64,000 bases of DNA from Desulfobulbus sp. GTDB taxonomy: Bacteria; Desulfobacterota; Desulfobulbia; Desulfobulbales; Desulfobulbaceae. The notes beneath the pieces are model-generated. The model saw only the letters and a program-made list of their open reading frames with translations, had not been told where the DNA came from and made no database searches. This document shows positions 10,272 through 21,281 of this stretch, one piece after another. Where the stretch lies: positions 78,900-142,899 of the forward strand of contig WQZH01000003.1 in the NCBI GenBank assembly GCA_009780825.1, in the 5' to 3' direction. The position numbers were made by a program, and so were the translations under genes. The first letter of the stretch is position 1; each line of letters starts with the position of its first letter.

Positions 10272-11153
10272 ATGCCTGGACTAAAGGACGTTAAAGAGAA
10301 GATTAAGGGTGTTAAGAAAACCGCGCAGATTACCAAAGCCATGAACATGGTGGCTTCGGCCAAGTTGCGCGGCGCCCAGGAGAAAATGGAGCGCTTTCGC
10401 CCCTATGCCGGTAAATTTGCCGAAGCGATGCGCGATCTCTCCAGCGGCATGGAGGGCAGTGACCTGCCTCTGATGGAGGTCCGCGAGGTCAAAAAGGTGG
10501 AAATTGTAGTGGTCACCTCGGATCGCGGATTGTGCGGCAGCTTCAATGCCAACATCATTAAGACGGCCGAGCGGCTGCGTAAGCAGTATGAGGCCGAGGG
10601 GAAGATCGTCAGCTTTGTTACCGTCGGTAAAAAGGGAACGCAGGCGTTCAAGAGGAGCGGCAAATTGCGCGTTCAGTTCAACGATATCATGGGTTCCTTC
10701 CAAATGTTCAACGCGCGCGCGATTTCGCAGAACATCACCGCGGCCTTTCTCGATGGAGAAAGCGACCAGGTCGATATCGTGTATGGCCGCTTTCATTCCG
10801 TGGCGATCCAGAAGCCCGAACGGGAGGAACTGCTGCCGATCAAACCCATGATCGCTGATGAGGAAGACGCGCCTGTGCGGGCGGCAATGTCAGGTTCGTA
10901 TACCTATGAGCCTGATCCAGAGGAGATCATGGAAGTGCTGCTGCCGCTCTTTCTCAATGTGCAGATATATCATGCCATGCTGGAGGTCGGTGCGAGTGAG
11001 CATGCAGCCAGGATGACGGCTATGGATAACGCTACCAATGCATGCAAGGACATGATCACGCAATTGACTCGTCTGTACAACAAAGCGCGTCAGGCTGCGG
11101 TCACCAGCGAGCTGATGGATATTGTTGGCGGCGCCGAGGCGCTCAGAGGATAA
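10272..11153 (+). CDS. atpG: F-type ATP synthase subunit gamma
   Basis: A 293-aa rotor shaft subunit. The N-terminal helix KGVKKTAQITKAMNMVASAK and the C-terminal helix around TAMDNATNACKDMI form the coiled coil inside the alpha3beta3 ring; the middle DRGLCGSFN is the family signature. A GTGCAGGAG-type ribosome site precedes ATG 10272. Confidence 0.96.
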   Translation: MPGLKDVKEKIKGVKKTAQITKAMNMVASAKLRGAQEKMERFRPYAGKFAEAMRDLSSGMEGSDLPLMEVREVKKVEIVVVTSDRGLCGSFNANIIKTAERLRKQYEAEGKIVSFVTVGKKGTQAFKRSGKLRVQFNDIMGSFQMFNARAISQNITAAFLDGESDQVDIVYGRFHSVAIQKPEREELLPIKPMIADEEDAPVRAAMSGSYTYEPDPEEIMEVLLPLFLNVQIYHAMLEVGASEHAARMTAMDNATNACKDMITQLTRLYNKARQAAVTSELMDIVGGAEALRG

Positions 11154-11157
11154 TTAG

Positions 11158-12621
<1,464 letters not shown>

Positions 12622-12651
12622 TCACGTCTACTCTGAAGTGAGGTAACGTCC

Positions 12652-13068
12652 ATGGCGCAAATTCATCTGGAAGTTGTCACACCCAACGGTGCCGTGGTCA
12701 GTGAAGATGTTGACATCGTCACTGCTCCCGGCGTGGGTGGTGAGTTCGGTGTGCTGGCCAATCATGCTCCCTTTTTGAGCACCATCAGAACAGGCACATT
12801 GAGCTTCAAGAAAGACCGGCTCACAAAATATCTGATGGTGACCGGAGGCTTCACCGAAGTGTCCAACAACAAGGTCACTTTTTTGGTGGAGAGTGCCGAG
12901 TATGGTCAGGACATCGACGTGGAGCGGGCATTGCGGTCAAAAGAACGGGCTGAAAAACGGCTTCTTCAGGCGCAGCAGGCCGCTGAAAAGATTAACCGCG
13001 TTCGGGCTGAATCCGCGTTGCAGCGGGCCATAGCTCGTATTCATACTGCGGAACTGTCACGGTTCTGA
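12652..13068 (+). CDS. atpC: F-type ATP synthase subunit epsilon
   Basis: A 138-aa epsilon subunit: an N-terminal beta-sandwich (LEVVTPNGAVVSEDVD, GEFGVLANHAPFLSTI) followed by a two-helix C-terminal domain that can inhibit ATP hydrolysis. It is the last gene of the operon and is followed 23 bp later by a clear terminator. The subunit a and c genes are not in the window, as is common in this group. Confidence 0.95.
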   Translation: MAQIHLEVVTPNGAVVSEDVDIVTAPGVGGEFGVLANHAPFLSTIRTGTLSFKKDRLTKYLMVTGGFTEVSNNKVTFLVESAEYGQDIDVERALRSKERAEKRLLQAQQAAEKINRVRAESALQRAIARIHTAELSRF

Positions 13069-13091
13069 TTGCATTCGTTTCCAGTTGCAAC

Positions 13092-13123
13092 AAAAAAGCC
13101 GCCCTTGCAAGGCGGCTTTTTTG
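13092..13123 (+). terminator. Intrinsic terminator after atpC
   Basis: A GCCGCC/GGCGGC stem (13098-13103 with 13111-13116), extended by A6/T6 arms, closes a 7-base loop and ends in a T-run. The A-run on the other side lets it act in both directions, ending the minus-strand unit that stops at 13229 as well. Confidence 0.85.
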
Positions 13124-13228
13124 TTGGTGCATCGTCAGGCACGGCATGTGAACTTGGAGGCGAAATTTTTTTTTCAGGCCTGGCAAGGAAAACAGCTGGG
13201 TCCTATCGCGCCGGGGCTGGACACCAGC

Positions 13229-13630
13229 TCACTTTGCCCCTTGCAAGGCTGGGGATATATTTCTGTCTTTGAAAACTTTTCTTGCCACGCCGACGGCGTT
13301 GAGCACTTTGGGGAATCCGGTATAGGGTATGCATTGAATAAAAGTTTCAATGATTTTGTCGGGCGATATGCCGACATTCAAGGAAGCGTTTATATGAACT
13401 TCTAATTGCGGCTCACAGCCTCCGGCGGTCAATAGACTCACTATGGTAATCATTTCTCTTTCTTGCAAGGAAAGCCCGTCGCGGCAGTAAACATCCCCGA
13501 AGGCAAACTCGATGATATATCTTCCCACATCCGGCGCTATCCCCTCCAATGAGGCGATAACATTTTTTCCGGCATTCCCATCCACCTCGTTCAACCTTGC
13601 TGTACCTCTTTGCAAGCGTTCATTTTCCAT
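13229..13630 (-). CDS. Carboxymuconolactone decarboxylase family protein
   Basis: A 133-aa protein of the CMD/AhpD-like fold. The motif region reads EREMITIVSLLTAGGCEPQL followed by a conserved His (VHINASLNVG), the arrangement of gamma-carboxymuconolactone decarboxylases and their many uncharacterised relatives. ATG 13630 is chosen because AGGAGG lies eight bases upstream; a TTG two codons earlier would sit too close to that site. Actual substrate is unknown; many relatives are redox or detoxification proteins rather than aromatic-pathway enzymes. Confidence 0.8.
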   Translation of the reverse strand: MENERLQRGTARLNEVDGNAGKNVIASLEGIAPDVGRYIIEFAFGDVYCRDGLSLQEREMITIVSLLTAGGCEPQLEVHINASLNVGISPDKIIETFIQCIPYTGFPKVLNAVGVARKVFKDRNISPALQGAK

Positions 13631-13747
13631 TGGCAAAGCCTCCTAATGGAAGGAAAGTTGTAATCTCTATCCTGGCGTGGGCATTTCCTCAGAGGAGGCC
13701 AACTGCCGGCGAAATCGAAAAAACGCCTTGCCGATGTGTACCTCTTG

Positions 13748-15574
13748 TCACTGGGTGACGGCGGCGGTATGGCGATGGTCGACGTAGGCAGCTATGCCGG
13801 CGGCGAGGTGGCTGGCGATTTGATCGAGATATTGATCGTTGCGCAGGAGTTTTGCTTCTTCAGGATTGGTGATGAAGGAAATCTCAGCCAAGATTGCGGG
13901 CATGTCAGCCCCGATCAAGACATAGAAAGGCGCCTGCTTGACGCCGAGATTGTGGCGCTTGTACCCACGGCCCAAACCTGAACTCAGGTTGGATTGGACA
14001 AACTGCGCAAGCCGGGTTGATTCAACGACCTTGGAATTTTGCATCATGGTCGAGAGAATATTTTGCATCTCTCCGATGCTGTGCGTTGAGGTGGCATTTT
14101 CCAGTGCCGCGACGTGCATGGCATTGGCATCGGTGGCGAGGTTGAGGAAGTAGGTCTCAATACCGCTCTTGCCCTGATCTGAGTGGGCGTTGGTGTGAAT
14201 CGAGATGAACAGATCGCTTTTTTGGGCATTGGCGATGGCAGTTCGCTCTTCCAGTGGGATGAATGCATCCTTGTTTCGGGTCAGCACCACCTCGTACTGA
14301 TAGGTTTCATTGAGTATTTTCGCGATTTTTTTTGAGAGGGCGAGGGTGATATCCTTTTCCTTGAGGCCAAAGGCCATTGCCCCTGGATCTTTGCCGCCGT
14401 GCCCTGGATCGATAACAATTTTACGGACCCCGAGTCCCAATTGTTGAGCCAGCGATAATTTCTCCCGGGATTTTTCCTTGCCGGCAAGAGACGTGCCCAG
14501 CGGCTGAGGGCTACGCTTCTTCTGTTCCGTGAGGCTGACAATTGGTGATCGTGTCTCGTTTATGGGGGGCTTGGCAGCAGCTTCTCGGACAATTTGCGGC
14601 GCAGCGGGAAGGGGAGGAGCCGCAGCCTTGGCGGGTTGCCCGACCACGGGGTTTGCTGTGCCGCCGCGGATATCGACGATGACCCTGAATGGATCCGGGA
14701 GACTGAAAATTTTATATCCCGAGAAAGAGGTGAGGTCCAAAACAACCCGGGCGGTATCGCCATTGAGTTGATCCGACCGGATCGCCTTGAGGAAACCGGT
14801 CCGCACCAGAAATGGACGGCGGTTCTTTTGATCGATATAACTTTGACCGAGATCAATGGCGAGCTGGCGCTCCTGGTTATTGTTCTGGTTCAACACCTTG
14901 GCAGAAAAAGGCACAGGGGCATCAGGCTGAAGGACGATCCGGCAATAATCGTCCGAAGACCAGTATTTGACGGGAGTGAGAGCCGCGAGACGAGGCGGAG
15001 TCCGCGGTGCAGCCGCTTGCGCTGGTTGCGGTGTACCTAGTTTGGATTTTTGCGGTTGCTGGAGCCCGGCCTTGGCCTTTTTGACCTGGTCCCCTTGCGG
15101 ATAGACGGTCACAATTTTGAGATACAAATCGTTGACCAGGGATTCCTTGCCGGGGCTCATCCTGGCGCATTCCGCCGCTTCGTACAGGGCATCATCGGCA
15201 AGAGTATGACCAGGGTAGATGTCTGCCAAGTCGAGGAAGCTCTTCAAGGCGGCGTCCAGATCCTGGGGCATCTTGAAGAGATCGAAGGTGCGTCGATATG
15301 TTTTGCCGGCCATGAACAAACTGACCGGGCCAAGTTCTCTCGTGCGCTCGGACGTATGGATTGCGTGGAATCTTTGCGCGCATTTGATCCAGTTGTCATG
15401 AACTTTGCCCAGAACAGGCTCATGCTCCAGACGCTCTGAAAAGTCCCTGGTCGCTTTGTATTGCTGCTCGGCGGTGGGTTGCTTGGTGGCTCCGATCTTG
15501 GTGACTTTAGGTGCCGAAAAAGCTGGCCCTGCCGTAACAATGAGCAGCAAGAACGCAATACATAGACGCGCCAT
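13748..15574 (-). CDS. amiC: N-acetylmuramoyl-L-alanine amidase (AmiC-like) with TPR-like and AMIN regions
   Basis: A zinc amidase that cleaves the amide between MurNAc and the stem peptide, used in daughter-cell separation. From Met 15574 (608 aa) it has a signal peptide (MARLCIAFLLL...AFSA), a helical repeat region resembling TPRs, an AMIN-type beta domain (about 200-320) that targets the septum, and a C-terminal Amidase_3 domain. The last shows VIDPGHGGKDPG, SIHTNAH and GIETYFL, which carry zinc and catalytic residues. The frame stays open to a TTG at 15664, but the longer N-terminus would spoil the signal peptide. No clear ribosome site marks either start. Confidence 0.88.
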   Translation of the reverse strand: MARLCIAFLLLIVTAGPAFSAPKVTKIGATKQPTAEQQYKATRDFSERLEHEPVLGKVHDNWIKCAQRFHAIHTSERTRELGPVSLFMAGKTYRRTFDLFKMPQDLDAALKSFLDLADIYPGHTLADDALYEAAECARMSPGKESLVNDLYLKIVTVYPQGDQVKKAKAGLQQPQKSKLGTPQPAQAAAPRTPPRLAALTPVKYWSSDDYCRIVLQPDAPVPFSAKVLNQNNNQERQLAIDLGQSYIDQKNRRPFLVRTGFLKAIRSDQLNGDTARVVLDLTSFSGYKIFSLPDPFRVIVDIRGGTANPVVGQPAKAAAPPLPAAPQIVREAAAKPPINETRSPIVSLTEQKKRSPQPLGTSLAGKEKSREKLSLAQQLGLGVRKIVIDPGHGGKDPGAMAFGLKEKDITLALSKKIAKILNETYQYEVVLTRNKDAFIPLEERTAIANAQKSDLFISIHTNAHSDQGKSGIETYFLNLATDANAMHVAALENATSTHSIGEMQNILSTMMQNSKVVESTRLAQFVQSNLSSGLGRGYKRHNLGVKQAPFYVLIGADMPAILAEISFITNPEEAKLLRNDQYLDQIASHLAAGIAAYVDHRHTAAVTQ

Positions 15575-15857
15575 TCCCCTGAGTCGGGCAAAAGGCAGAA
15601 AGGTGAATAGCGTCGTCAAGGGCATGGCAGGCGTATGGACTATGTTGCTAATTGTTTGAAACAATTGATAATTTAAAAATCAGTCTCAGGGGAGACGCTA
15701 ACAATGTATCAATATTGTATATACCATACAGTATTTACGCATAAAGGTAAAATAAATTGTACTTTATTGGGTTGAGGTTAAAAAAATTTAAACGACGGTC
15801 GGCAAATGCGTGCAGGCAATACGGTGTGCCCAAGGGAAAGAGGGCAGGAATGGCGGC

Positions 15858-18530
15858 TCAGTGGCCGGTGGGACCAAGGGTGGCGAGAGTCTGGTAGAGA
15901 AGATCAAGCGCTTGTTTAGGACTGAGTTCGTCGGGGTTGATCGAGGCCAGCAACGAGAGAGCGGGGTGGGTTGGCGGTGCAAACAGCGGGAGCTGGCGGG
16001 GGAAATTTTTTTTGCTCTTTTTACCCGCGGCGATAGTTGGTTGCCCTTGCAGGTTAAATTCGCCCATCTCGATATTTCTTAGGATTTCATAGGCGCGGGT
16101 GATGACATGTGCGGGTACGCCGGCAAGAGAAGCCACCTGGATGCCGTAGCTGCGGTTGGTGGCCCCTTTGACCAGCTTATGGAGAAAGATGATGGTGTTG
16201 TTCCATTCTTTGACCGCAATCGAATAGTTCTGGATCTTGGCGTTTGTCGCCGCCAAGTCAGTCAATTCATGGTAATGCGTGGCAAAAAGGGTTTTGATGC
16301 CCATGTCATTCTTCTGGGCCAGTTCTTCCGCCACGGCCCAGGCGATAGCCAGGCCATCGTAGGTTGAGGTGCCCCTGCCAATCTCGTCGAGGATGACCAG
16401 ACTGTTTTCCGTGGCGTTGTTTAAAATGTTGGCAGTTTCGTTCATCTCAACCATGAAGGTCGACTGGCCGCGCCGCAGATCGTCCATGGCTCCGACCCGG
16501 GTGAAAATGCGGTCCACCAGGCAGATGTCCGCCGACTCAGCCGGGACGAAGCTGCCGAGATGGGCCATGAGGACAATCAGGGCGGTTTGACGCAATACCG
16601 TCGATTTTCCGGCCATATTGGGGCCGGTGATGATCAGGATCTCGTTCTGTCCTTGATCGAGATGCACATCATTGGGCACGAAGCGACCAGGTTCCAGGGA
16701 ACGTTCGATGACCGGGTGCCGTCCTTCGGTGATAGTGATGGCGCGGTCATTGGTGATCGTCGGTCGGCAGTAACGATGTCGGTGCGCCAGTTCGGCGAGG
16801 CAGGCAAGCGCATCGATCCGGGCCAGCAGGTCGGCAACGGCCAGTAACCGCTGATTGTGCTCGACGAGTTGTCCCCTTACCTGCAGGAAAAGGTCGTATT
16901 CGAGCGCAAGCCGCCGTTCCTGGGCGGTAGCGATAGAATCCTCCAGATCCTTGAGTTCGGGAGTGATGAAACGTTCGGCGTTGACCAGGGTTTGTTTGCG
17001 GATGAAATAATCGGGAAGGGCCTCCGCCTGGCTACGGCTCACCTCGAAGTAGTACCCGAAGACTTTGTTGTAGCCGACCTTGAGCTTGGTCAGGCCGGAA
17101 CGTTCACGTTCACTGTTTTCCAAGGCGAGGATCAGTTGCCTGCCGTCGCGGAGCAATACCAGGAGCCGGTCGAGCTCGGCGTTGTATCCTTCCTTGATCA
17201 GGGTGCCTTCCCGCAGACTGATCGGAGCATCGTCGCGGATGGCGGCATCTATGAGCTGATGGAGGTCGGCCAGGGGATCGAATGCAGCGGCCATGGTCTG
17301 CAGGAGAGGAGCGGCGCAGCCGGCCAGCAAGGTATGGAGGGCTGGCAACTGTGCCAGGGAGATTTTGATGGCGATCATGTCGCGGGCATTGCCGTGGCCG
17401 AGCACCAGGCGGCTGCATAACCGTTCGAGGTCGTACATCGAGTCGAGCAGATCACGCATGGCAGCCCTGATATCGGATCGCTGAATCAGGTCCTGTACGC
17501 TGGTCAGCCGAGCCTCGATCTGTTCTTTCTCTTGCAATGGGAACAACAGCCAGCGGCGGAGCAGGCGGGCGCCCATGGGCGTGGTGGTCCGGTCCAGCAC
17601 GGCAAGCAGCGATCCTTCCCGCTGGCCGCCTACCAGCGTCTCAGTCAATTCCAGATTGCGGCGGGAAGCGTCGTCGATGATCAGGTAGCCGCCATGGTTG
17701 AGGGGGCTGAGTTGCTTGATATGGGAAAGGTCGGATTTTTGCGTCTCCTTGAGGTACAGCAGCAAGGCGCCGGCGGCGTTGATGGCGGCGGTGTAGGAAG
17801 CGCAGCCGAATCCGGCCAGGCTGGTGGTGCGGAAATGCTCGGTGAGGGCTACAAGGGCCGACCGGGGATCGAAGTGCAGGTCCGGCCGGGCGGTCAGGCA
17901 GAGCTGTCCCAGATGAGCGGTGATTTGCTCCGTCAATCCGGCCAGTTCATCCATCTCGGATTGCGGCAAGAGCAATTCCGCGGGCCGCAACCGGGTGAAT
18001 GCGTCGATCAGGGGGGTAGGGTCTCCTGTGGCGAAGACAACCTCGCTGATCTGAAAGCGGCCGGTGGAAATATCGACCACCGCCAGTCCGGCCAGCGTTT
18101 CTTTCGTCGATTTGCGCTGGAACGACGCGGCGCAGACATAACAGTCCGATTTGGCGTCAAGGAGCTGGTCGTCGGTGGTTACTCCCGGGCTGACCACCCG
18201 GACCACTTCCCTGCGGACAATCCCCTTGGCCTGCTTGGGATCCTCGACCTGTTCACACAGGGCGACCCGGTATCCGGCCTTGATCATCCGGCCCAGATAG
18301 CCGGTCACCGCATGAAAGGGCACCCCGCACATCGGGATCTTGTTTTCGTCGTCTTTGGCGCTACGCGAAGTCAGGGTAATGCCCAGAATTTTGGCGGCTG
18401 TCACCGCGTCATCAAAAAACATCTCATAGAAATCACCCATGCGATAAAAGAGGATAGTATCCAGATACTGTTCCTTGATCTCCAGATACTGCTGGAGCAT
18501 GGGGGTGATTTTGGGCGGAGCTGCATTCAT
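15858..18530 (-). CDS. mutS: DNA mismatch repair protein MutS
   Basis: An 890-aa mismatch-recognition ATPase. The N-terminal mismatch-binding motif is intact (FYRMGDFYEMF, with the Phe-x-Glu that stacks on the mispair). Walker A GPNMAGKST lies near residue 635 and is followed by DEIGRGTSTYDG. Length is normal for MutS1. The ATG overlaps the stop of the HIT gene (ATGA), making it third in an overlapped operon. mutL is not in the window. Confidence 0.97.
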   Translation of the reverse strand: MNAAPPKITPMLQQYLEIKEQYLDTILFYRMGDFYEMFFDDAVTAAKILGITLTSRSAKDDENKIPMCGVPFHAVTGYLGRMIKAGYRVALCEQVEDPKQAKGIVRREVVRVVSPGVTTDDQLLDAKSDCYVCAASFQRKSTKETLAGLAVVDISTGRFQISEVVFATGDPTPLIDAFTRLRPAELLLPQSEMDELAGLTEQITAHLGQLCLTARPDLHFDPRSALVALTEHFRTTSLAGFGCASYTAAINAAGALLLYLKETQKSDLSHIKQLSPLNHGGYLIIDDASRRNLELTETLVGGQREGSLLAVLDRTTTPMGARLLRRWLLFPLQEKEQIEARLTSVQDLIQRSDIRAAMRDLLDSMYDLERLCSRLVLGHGNARDMIAIKISLAQLPALHTLLAGCAAPLLQTMAAAFDPLADLHQLIDAAIRDDAPISLREGTLIKEGYNAELDRLLVLLRDGRQLILALENSERERSGLTKLKVGYNKVFGYYFEVSRSQAEALPDYFIRKQTLVNAERFITPELKDLEDSIATAQERRLALEYDLFLQVRGQLVEHNQRLLAVADLLARIDALACLAELAHRHRYCRPTITNDRAITITEGRHPVIERSLEPGRFVPNDVHLDQGQNEILIITGPNMAGKSTVLRQTALIVLMAHLGSFVPAESADICLVDRIFTRVGAMDDLRRGQSTFMVEMNETANILNNATENSLVILDEIGRGTSTYDGLAIAWAVAEELAQKNDMGIKTLFATHYHELTDLAATNAKIQNYSIAVKEWNNTIIFLHKLVKGATNRSYGIQVASLAGVPAHVITRAYEILRNIEMGEFNLQGQPTIAAGKKSKKNFPRQLPLFAPPTHPALSLLASINPDELSPKQALDLLYQTLATLGPTGH

Positions 18531-19033
18531 GGGGCAGAAGATGGGGGCAGGGCCAGAAAATCTGGAGCGAGCATATCAAATGTTCGCTCGATATGCTGAG
18601 GAATGGTACGGATTTCAGCGCACACGGTCATGAAATTGTGATCGTCCTGCCAACGAGGCACGAGGTGAAAGTGGAGATGGTCGGCAATGCCGGCGCCGGC
18701 TACGGTGCCCAGATTGAGGCCGATGTTGATGCCGTCTGGATGCAGATGACGCCGGAGTATGGTGCAGCAGGCGGCGAGCATGGTCATCAGCCGGTAGTTC
18801 TCATCTGGAGCGAGATCGGTGAGATCGGCCAGGTGCCGACGGGGTGCCAGGAGCAGATGGCCGTTGGCATACGGAAACCGGTTCAAGAGGACGACGGTCA
18901 GCGCATCACGGCAAAGCAGCAGGTGCGCCTTATCCTGCGCCATGGTGCCAGGTGGTTCGAACAGGCAACCGCTCGCCTTTGGCGCCGTGCCAAGGATGTG
19001 CTCCATCCTCCATGGAGTCCACAGTGTCTTCAT
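18527..19033 (-). CDS. HIT family nucleotide hydrolase/phosphorylase
   Basis: A 168-aa histidine-triad protein. The triad is DHLHFHLV (His119, 121, 123), with the upstream NRFPYANGHLLLAP segment typical of the Ap4A phosphorylase-like branch. It should bind a nucleotide phosphate ester or dinucleoside polyphosphate. Both ends overlap neighbours by four bases, upstream with the phosphoesterase and downstream with mutS. The exact substrate cannot be read. Confidence 0.9.
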   Translation of the reverse strand: MKTLWTPWRMEHILGTAPKASGCLFEPPGTMAQDKAHLLLCRDALTVVLLNRFPYANGHLLLAPRRHLADLTDLAPDENYRLMTMLAACCTILRRHLHPDGINIGLNLGTVAGAGIADHLHFHLVPRWQDDHNFMTVCAEIRTIPQHIERTFDMLAPDFLALPPSSAP

Positions 19034-19524
19034 CGGATCAAAGGAACGGTAACGATCCGGGCGGTGAGTTTTTCGCCTGCTTCGAGCACGGCAAAGGTTC
19101 CCGGTGCGCCATAGGGTCCTGTGGAACGGAATGTGCCCGGGTTGAGGAAAAGGGTCGTGTCGATGCGATGACAGACCGGCCGATGGGTGTGGCCGTAGAT
19201 GATGCAGTCGGCCTCGGGGAAGAGATGCCAGAGCGCGTTCTCGATATCGGGCCCCAGCCGGGCACCATGCGTCAGACCAATGGTGAATTGACCCAAGGCA
19301 AATTGCATTTGCTCTGGATGGCGGGCGCAGGTCTCGCCGTCACACATATTGCCGTGGACCGCATACACGGTCTTGCCGCGGAAAGCCTCCAGGACTGGCA
19401 GCGCCGTCAGGTCGCCGACATGGATGATGGCTTCGCAATCTGCAAAGCAATCCGCAACCTGCCGGGTGAACAGGTCATCGGGTCGGCTGAGATGGGTGTC
19501 GGAGAGAACGCCTGCGCGGATCAT
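19030..19524 (-). CDS. YfcE/MJ0936-type metallophosphoesterase
   Basis: A 164-aa calcineurin-like phosphoesterase. The metal ligands are all visible: D9-x-H11 (SDTH), GD at 37-38, HGN at 57-59 and GHTHRP at 111-116. The size fits the small YfcE family of phosphodiesterases. It is first in an operon with the HIT protein and mutS. Confidence 0.88.
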   Translation of the reverse strand: MIRAGVLSDTHLSRPDDLFTRQVADCFADCEAIIHVGDLTALPVLEAFRGKTVYAVHGNMCDGETCARHPEQMQFALGQFTIGLTHGARLGPDIENALWHLFPEADCIIYGHTHRPVCHRIDTTLFLNPGTFRSTGPYGAPGTFAVLEAGEKLTARIVTVPLIR

Positions 19525-19558
19525 TGGCTATGGTGCGGTCTTGGGATGGAGATCATGC

Positions 19559-19587
19559 TTGTCAATGTGCTACTCTATAAATATTAC
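19559..19587 (+). promoter_or_regulatory. Putative promoter of efp-epmA
   Basis: TTGTCA at 19559-19564, a 17-base spacer, and TATTAC at 19582-19587 in the A+T-rich divergent region between the phosphoesterase and efp. The leader would be about 140 bases. Prediction only. Confidence 0.35.
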
Positions 19588-19734
19588 AGAACGAACACAA
19601 GCAAAGACCGTTCCCATACGGTACGTTTTGCCTGGGGCACAGGAAATAGTTGCGAAAAAAACCATGGTTCTGTATTCTAAAAAATTTATATAAAAAATAA
19701 TCGATTGATAAGAAAAAGAGCAAAGGACGAATCC

Positions 19735-20298
19735 ATGTACACAGCATCCGATCTGCGCAAGGGCCTGAAAATCCAAATTGATGGTGAGCCCTACATTGTC
19801 ACCGAGTTCGATTTCTCCAAGCCCGGCAAGGGGCAAGCCTTGTATCGGACCAAGATGCGGAACATGATCACCGGCATTCAATTCACCCAAACCTACCGCT
19901 CCAACGACAAATTCGAGCGCCCGAACCTCGAAGAACGGAAGATGCAGTTTTTGTATGCCCAGGATGACGCATACCACTTTATGGATACGTCCTCCTACGA
20001 GCAGATTTTTCTGAGCAGGGAGCAACTGGGCGACAATCTGAATTTTCTGGTCGACAATATGGAAGTGGAAGTGTTGTTTTTTGGGGAACGGGCCATTGAT
20101 ATCACCTTGCCCACCTTTGTCAACCTCGAGGTAACGGTGGCCGACCCCTGGGCCAAGGGAGATACCTCCGGTTCAGACACCAAACCCGTGACCGTGCAGA
20201 CCGGCTTTCAGCTCCAGGTGCCGCCTTTTGTCGAAAAAGGCGATAAAATCCAGATTGATACAAGAACGGGCGCCTATATTACCCGGGTGAAAGAATAA
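19735..20298 (+). CDS. efp: Elongation factor P
   Basis: A 187-aa three-domain translation factor that relieves ribosome stalling at polyproline. The tip loop reads SKPGKGQA with Lys32 where the beta-lysine modification falls. ATG 19735 is chosen because the family starts there (MYTASDLRKGL). The gene is followed after six bases by epmA, the enzyme that modifies that lysine. The window also encodes a polyproline-rich kinase (24606-25739), a likely EF-P client. Confidence 0.95.
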   Translation: MYTASDLRKGLKIQIDGEPYIVTEFDFSKPGKGQALYRTKMRNMITGIQFTQTYRSNDKFERPNLEERKMQFLYAQDDAYHFMDTSSYEQIFLSREQLGDNLNFLVDNMEVEVLFFGERAIDITLPTFVNLEVTVADPWAKGDTSGSDTKPVTVQTGFQLQVPPFVEKGDKIQIDTRTGAYITRVKE

Positions 20299-20304
20299 TT
20301 CGGC

Positions 20305-21225
20305 ATGCTTTCCCCTGCGGGGCTGAGGCTGCGATCCGACCTGTTGCAGGCCATTCGTTTGTTTTTTCTCAAACGTGGTTACATCGAGGTCGATACCCCG
20401 TTGCGGCTTCCAGCCCTGATCCCTGAATCCCACCTTATTCCTTTCGCCAGCGAGGGCGCTTTCCTGCATACTTCGCCGGAATTGTGCATGAAGCGGCTGC
20501 TTGCCAATGGATGTGACCGTATTTTTCAGATTTGTCACTGTTTCCGCAAGGAAGAGCGCGGACGGCTGCATCAGGCGGAATTCACCATGCTCGAGTGGTA
20601 CCACAAGGGATGGGATTATTTTGACTTAATGCGGCAATGCGAGGAACTGATCGTGCAGGTAGCGCAGAGCTTGCCCAGCTGCGCGGGCCTTGTGGAGGGC
20701 AATGGCCTGCGCTGGGGAGATGCCCTGGTGAAGCTGGCCCCGCCATGGGAACGGTTGACGGTTGCCGAGGCTTTTCAGCGTTATGCCGATGTTGCGGTCA
20801 CGAAAGCGGTACGAACCGGCAGTTTCGACGAGATCCTGGTTACTGAGGTCGAACCTAATCTGGGAGTGGATCGACCGGTCTTCCTCTATGATTACCCCGC
20901 CGAACAGGGGGCGTCGCTCGCCCGGAGGAAGCGGGAAAACCCAGCAGTGGCGGAGCGGTTTGAGCTCTATATCGCTGGAGTCGAACTGGCGAACGGTTTT
21001 TCCGAGCTGGTCGATCCGCTGGAGCAACGGCAGCGCTTCCAACGGGAAATCGAGAATGTGCACCGGGCGGGAAGGACAGCCGAGATGCCGGAAAAGTTGC
21101 TCGCGGAACTGAGCCAGGTGGGCGAAACGGCGGGCATTGCCTTGGGGGTGGACCGCTTGTGCATGCTGTTGATGGGGCACACTGACATAGCCCAGACAGT
21201 GCCATTATTTTTTGAAGAATTGTAA
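20305..21225 (+). CDS. epmA: EF-P--(R)-beta-lysine ligase EpmA
   Basis: A 306-aa class II lysyl-tRNA synthetase paralogue without the anticodon-binding domain. Motif 2 is visible as FRKEERGRLHQAEF and motif 3 as GIALGVDRLCMLLMG. It activates beta-lysine and attaches it to EF-P; the gene for that target lies six bases upstream. The partner aminomutase EpmB is not in the window. Its length is close to E. coli EpmA, and the absence of the N-terminal OB domain rules out LysS. Confidence 0.93.
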   Translation: MLSPAGLRLRSDLLQAIRLFFLKRGYIEVDTPLRLPALIPESHLIPFASEGAFLHTSPELCMKRLLANGCDRIFQICHCFRKEERGRLHQAEFTMLEWYHKGWDYFDLMRQCEELIVQVAQSLPSCAGLVEGNGLRWGDALVKLAPPWERLTVAEAFQRYADVAVTKAVRTGSFDEILVTEVEPNLGVDRPVFLYDYPAEQGASLARRKRENPAVAERFELYIAGVELANGFSELVDPLEQRQRFQREIENVHRAGRTAEMPEKLLAELSQVGETAGIALGVDRLCMLLMGHTDIAQTVPLFFEEL

Positions 21226-21281
21226 CCTGTTGCCCTTGTTTTTTTTTCTCTTTCTACTACCATAAATAAGCGCCTGGAAGA

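Noticed and set aside
17532..18599. Plus-strand open frame inside mutS
   Set aside because: Antisense shadow of a complete MutS.
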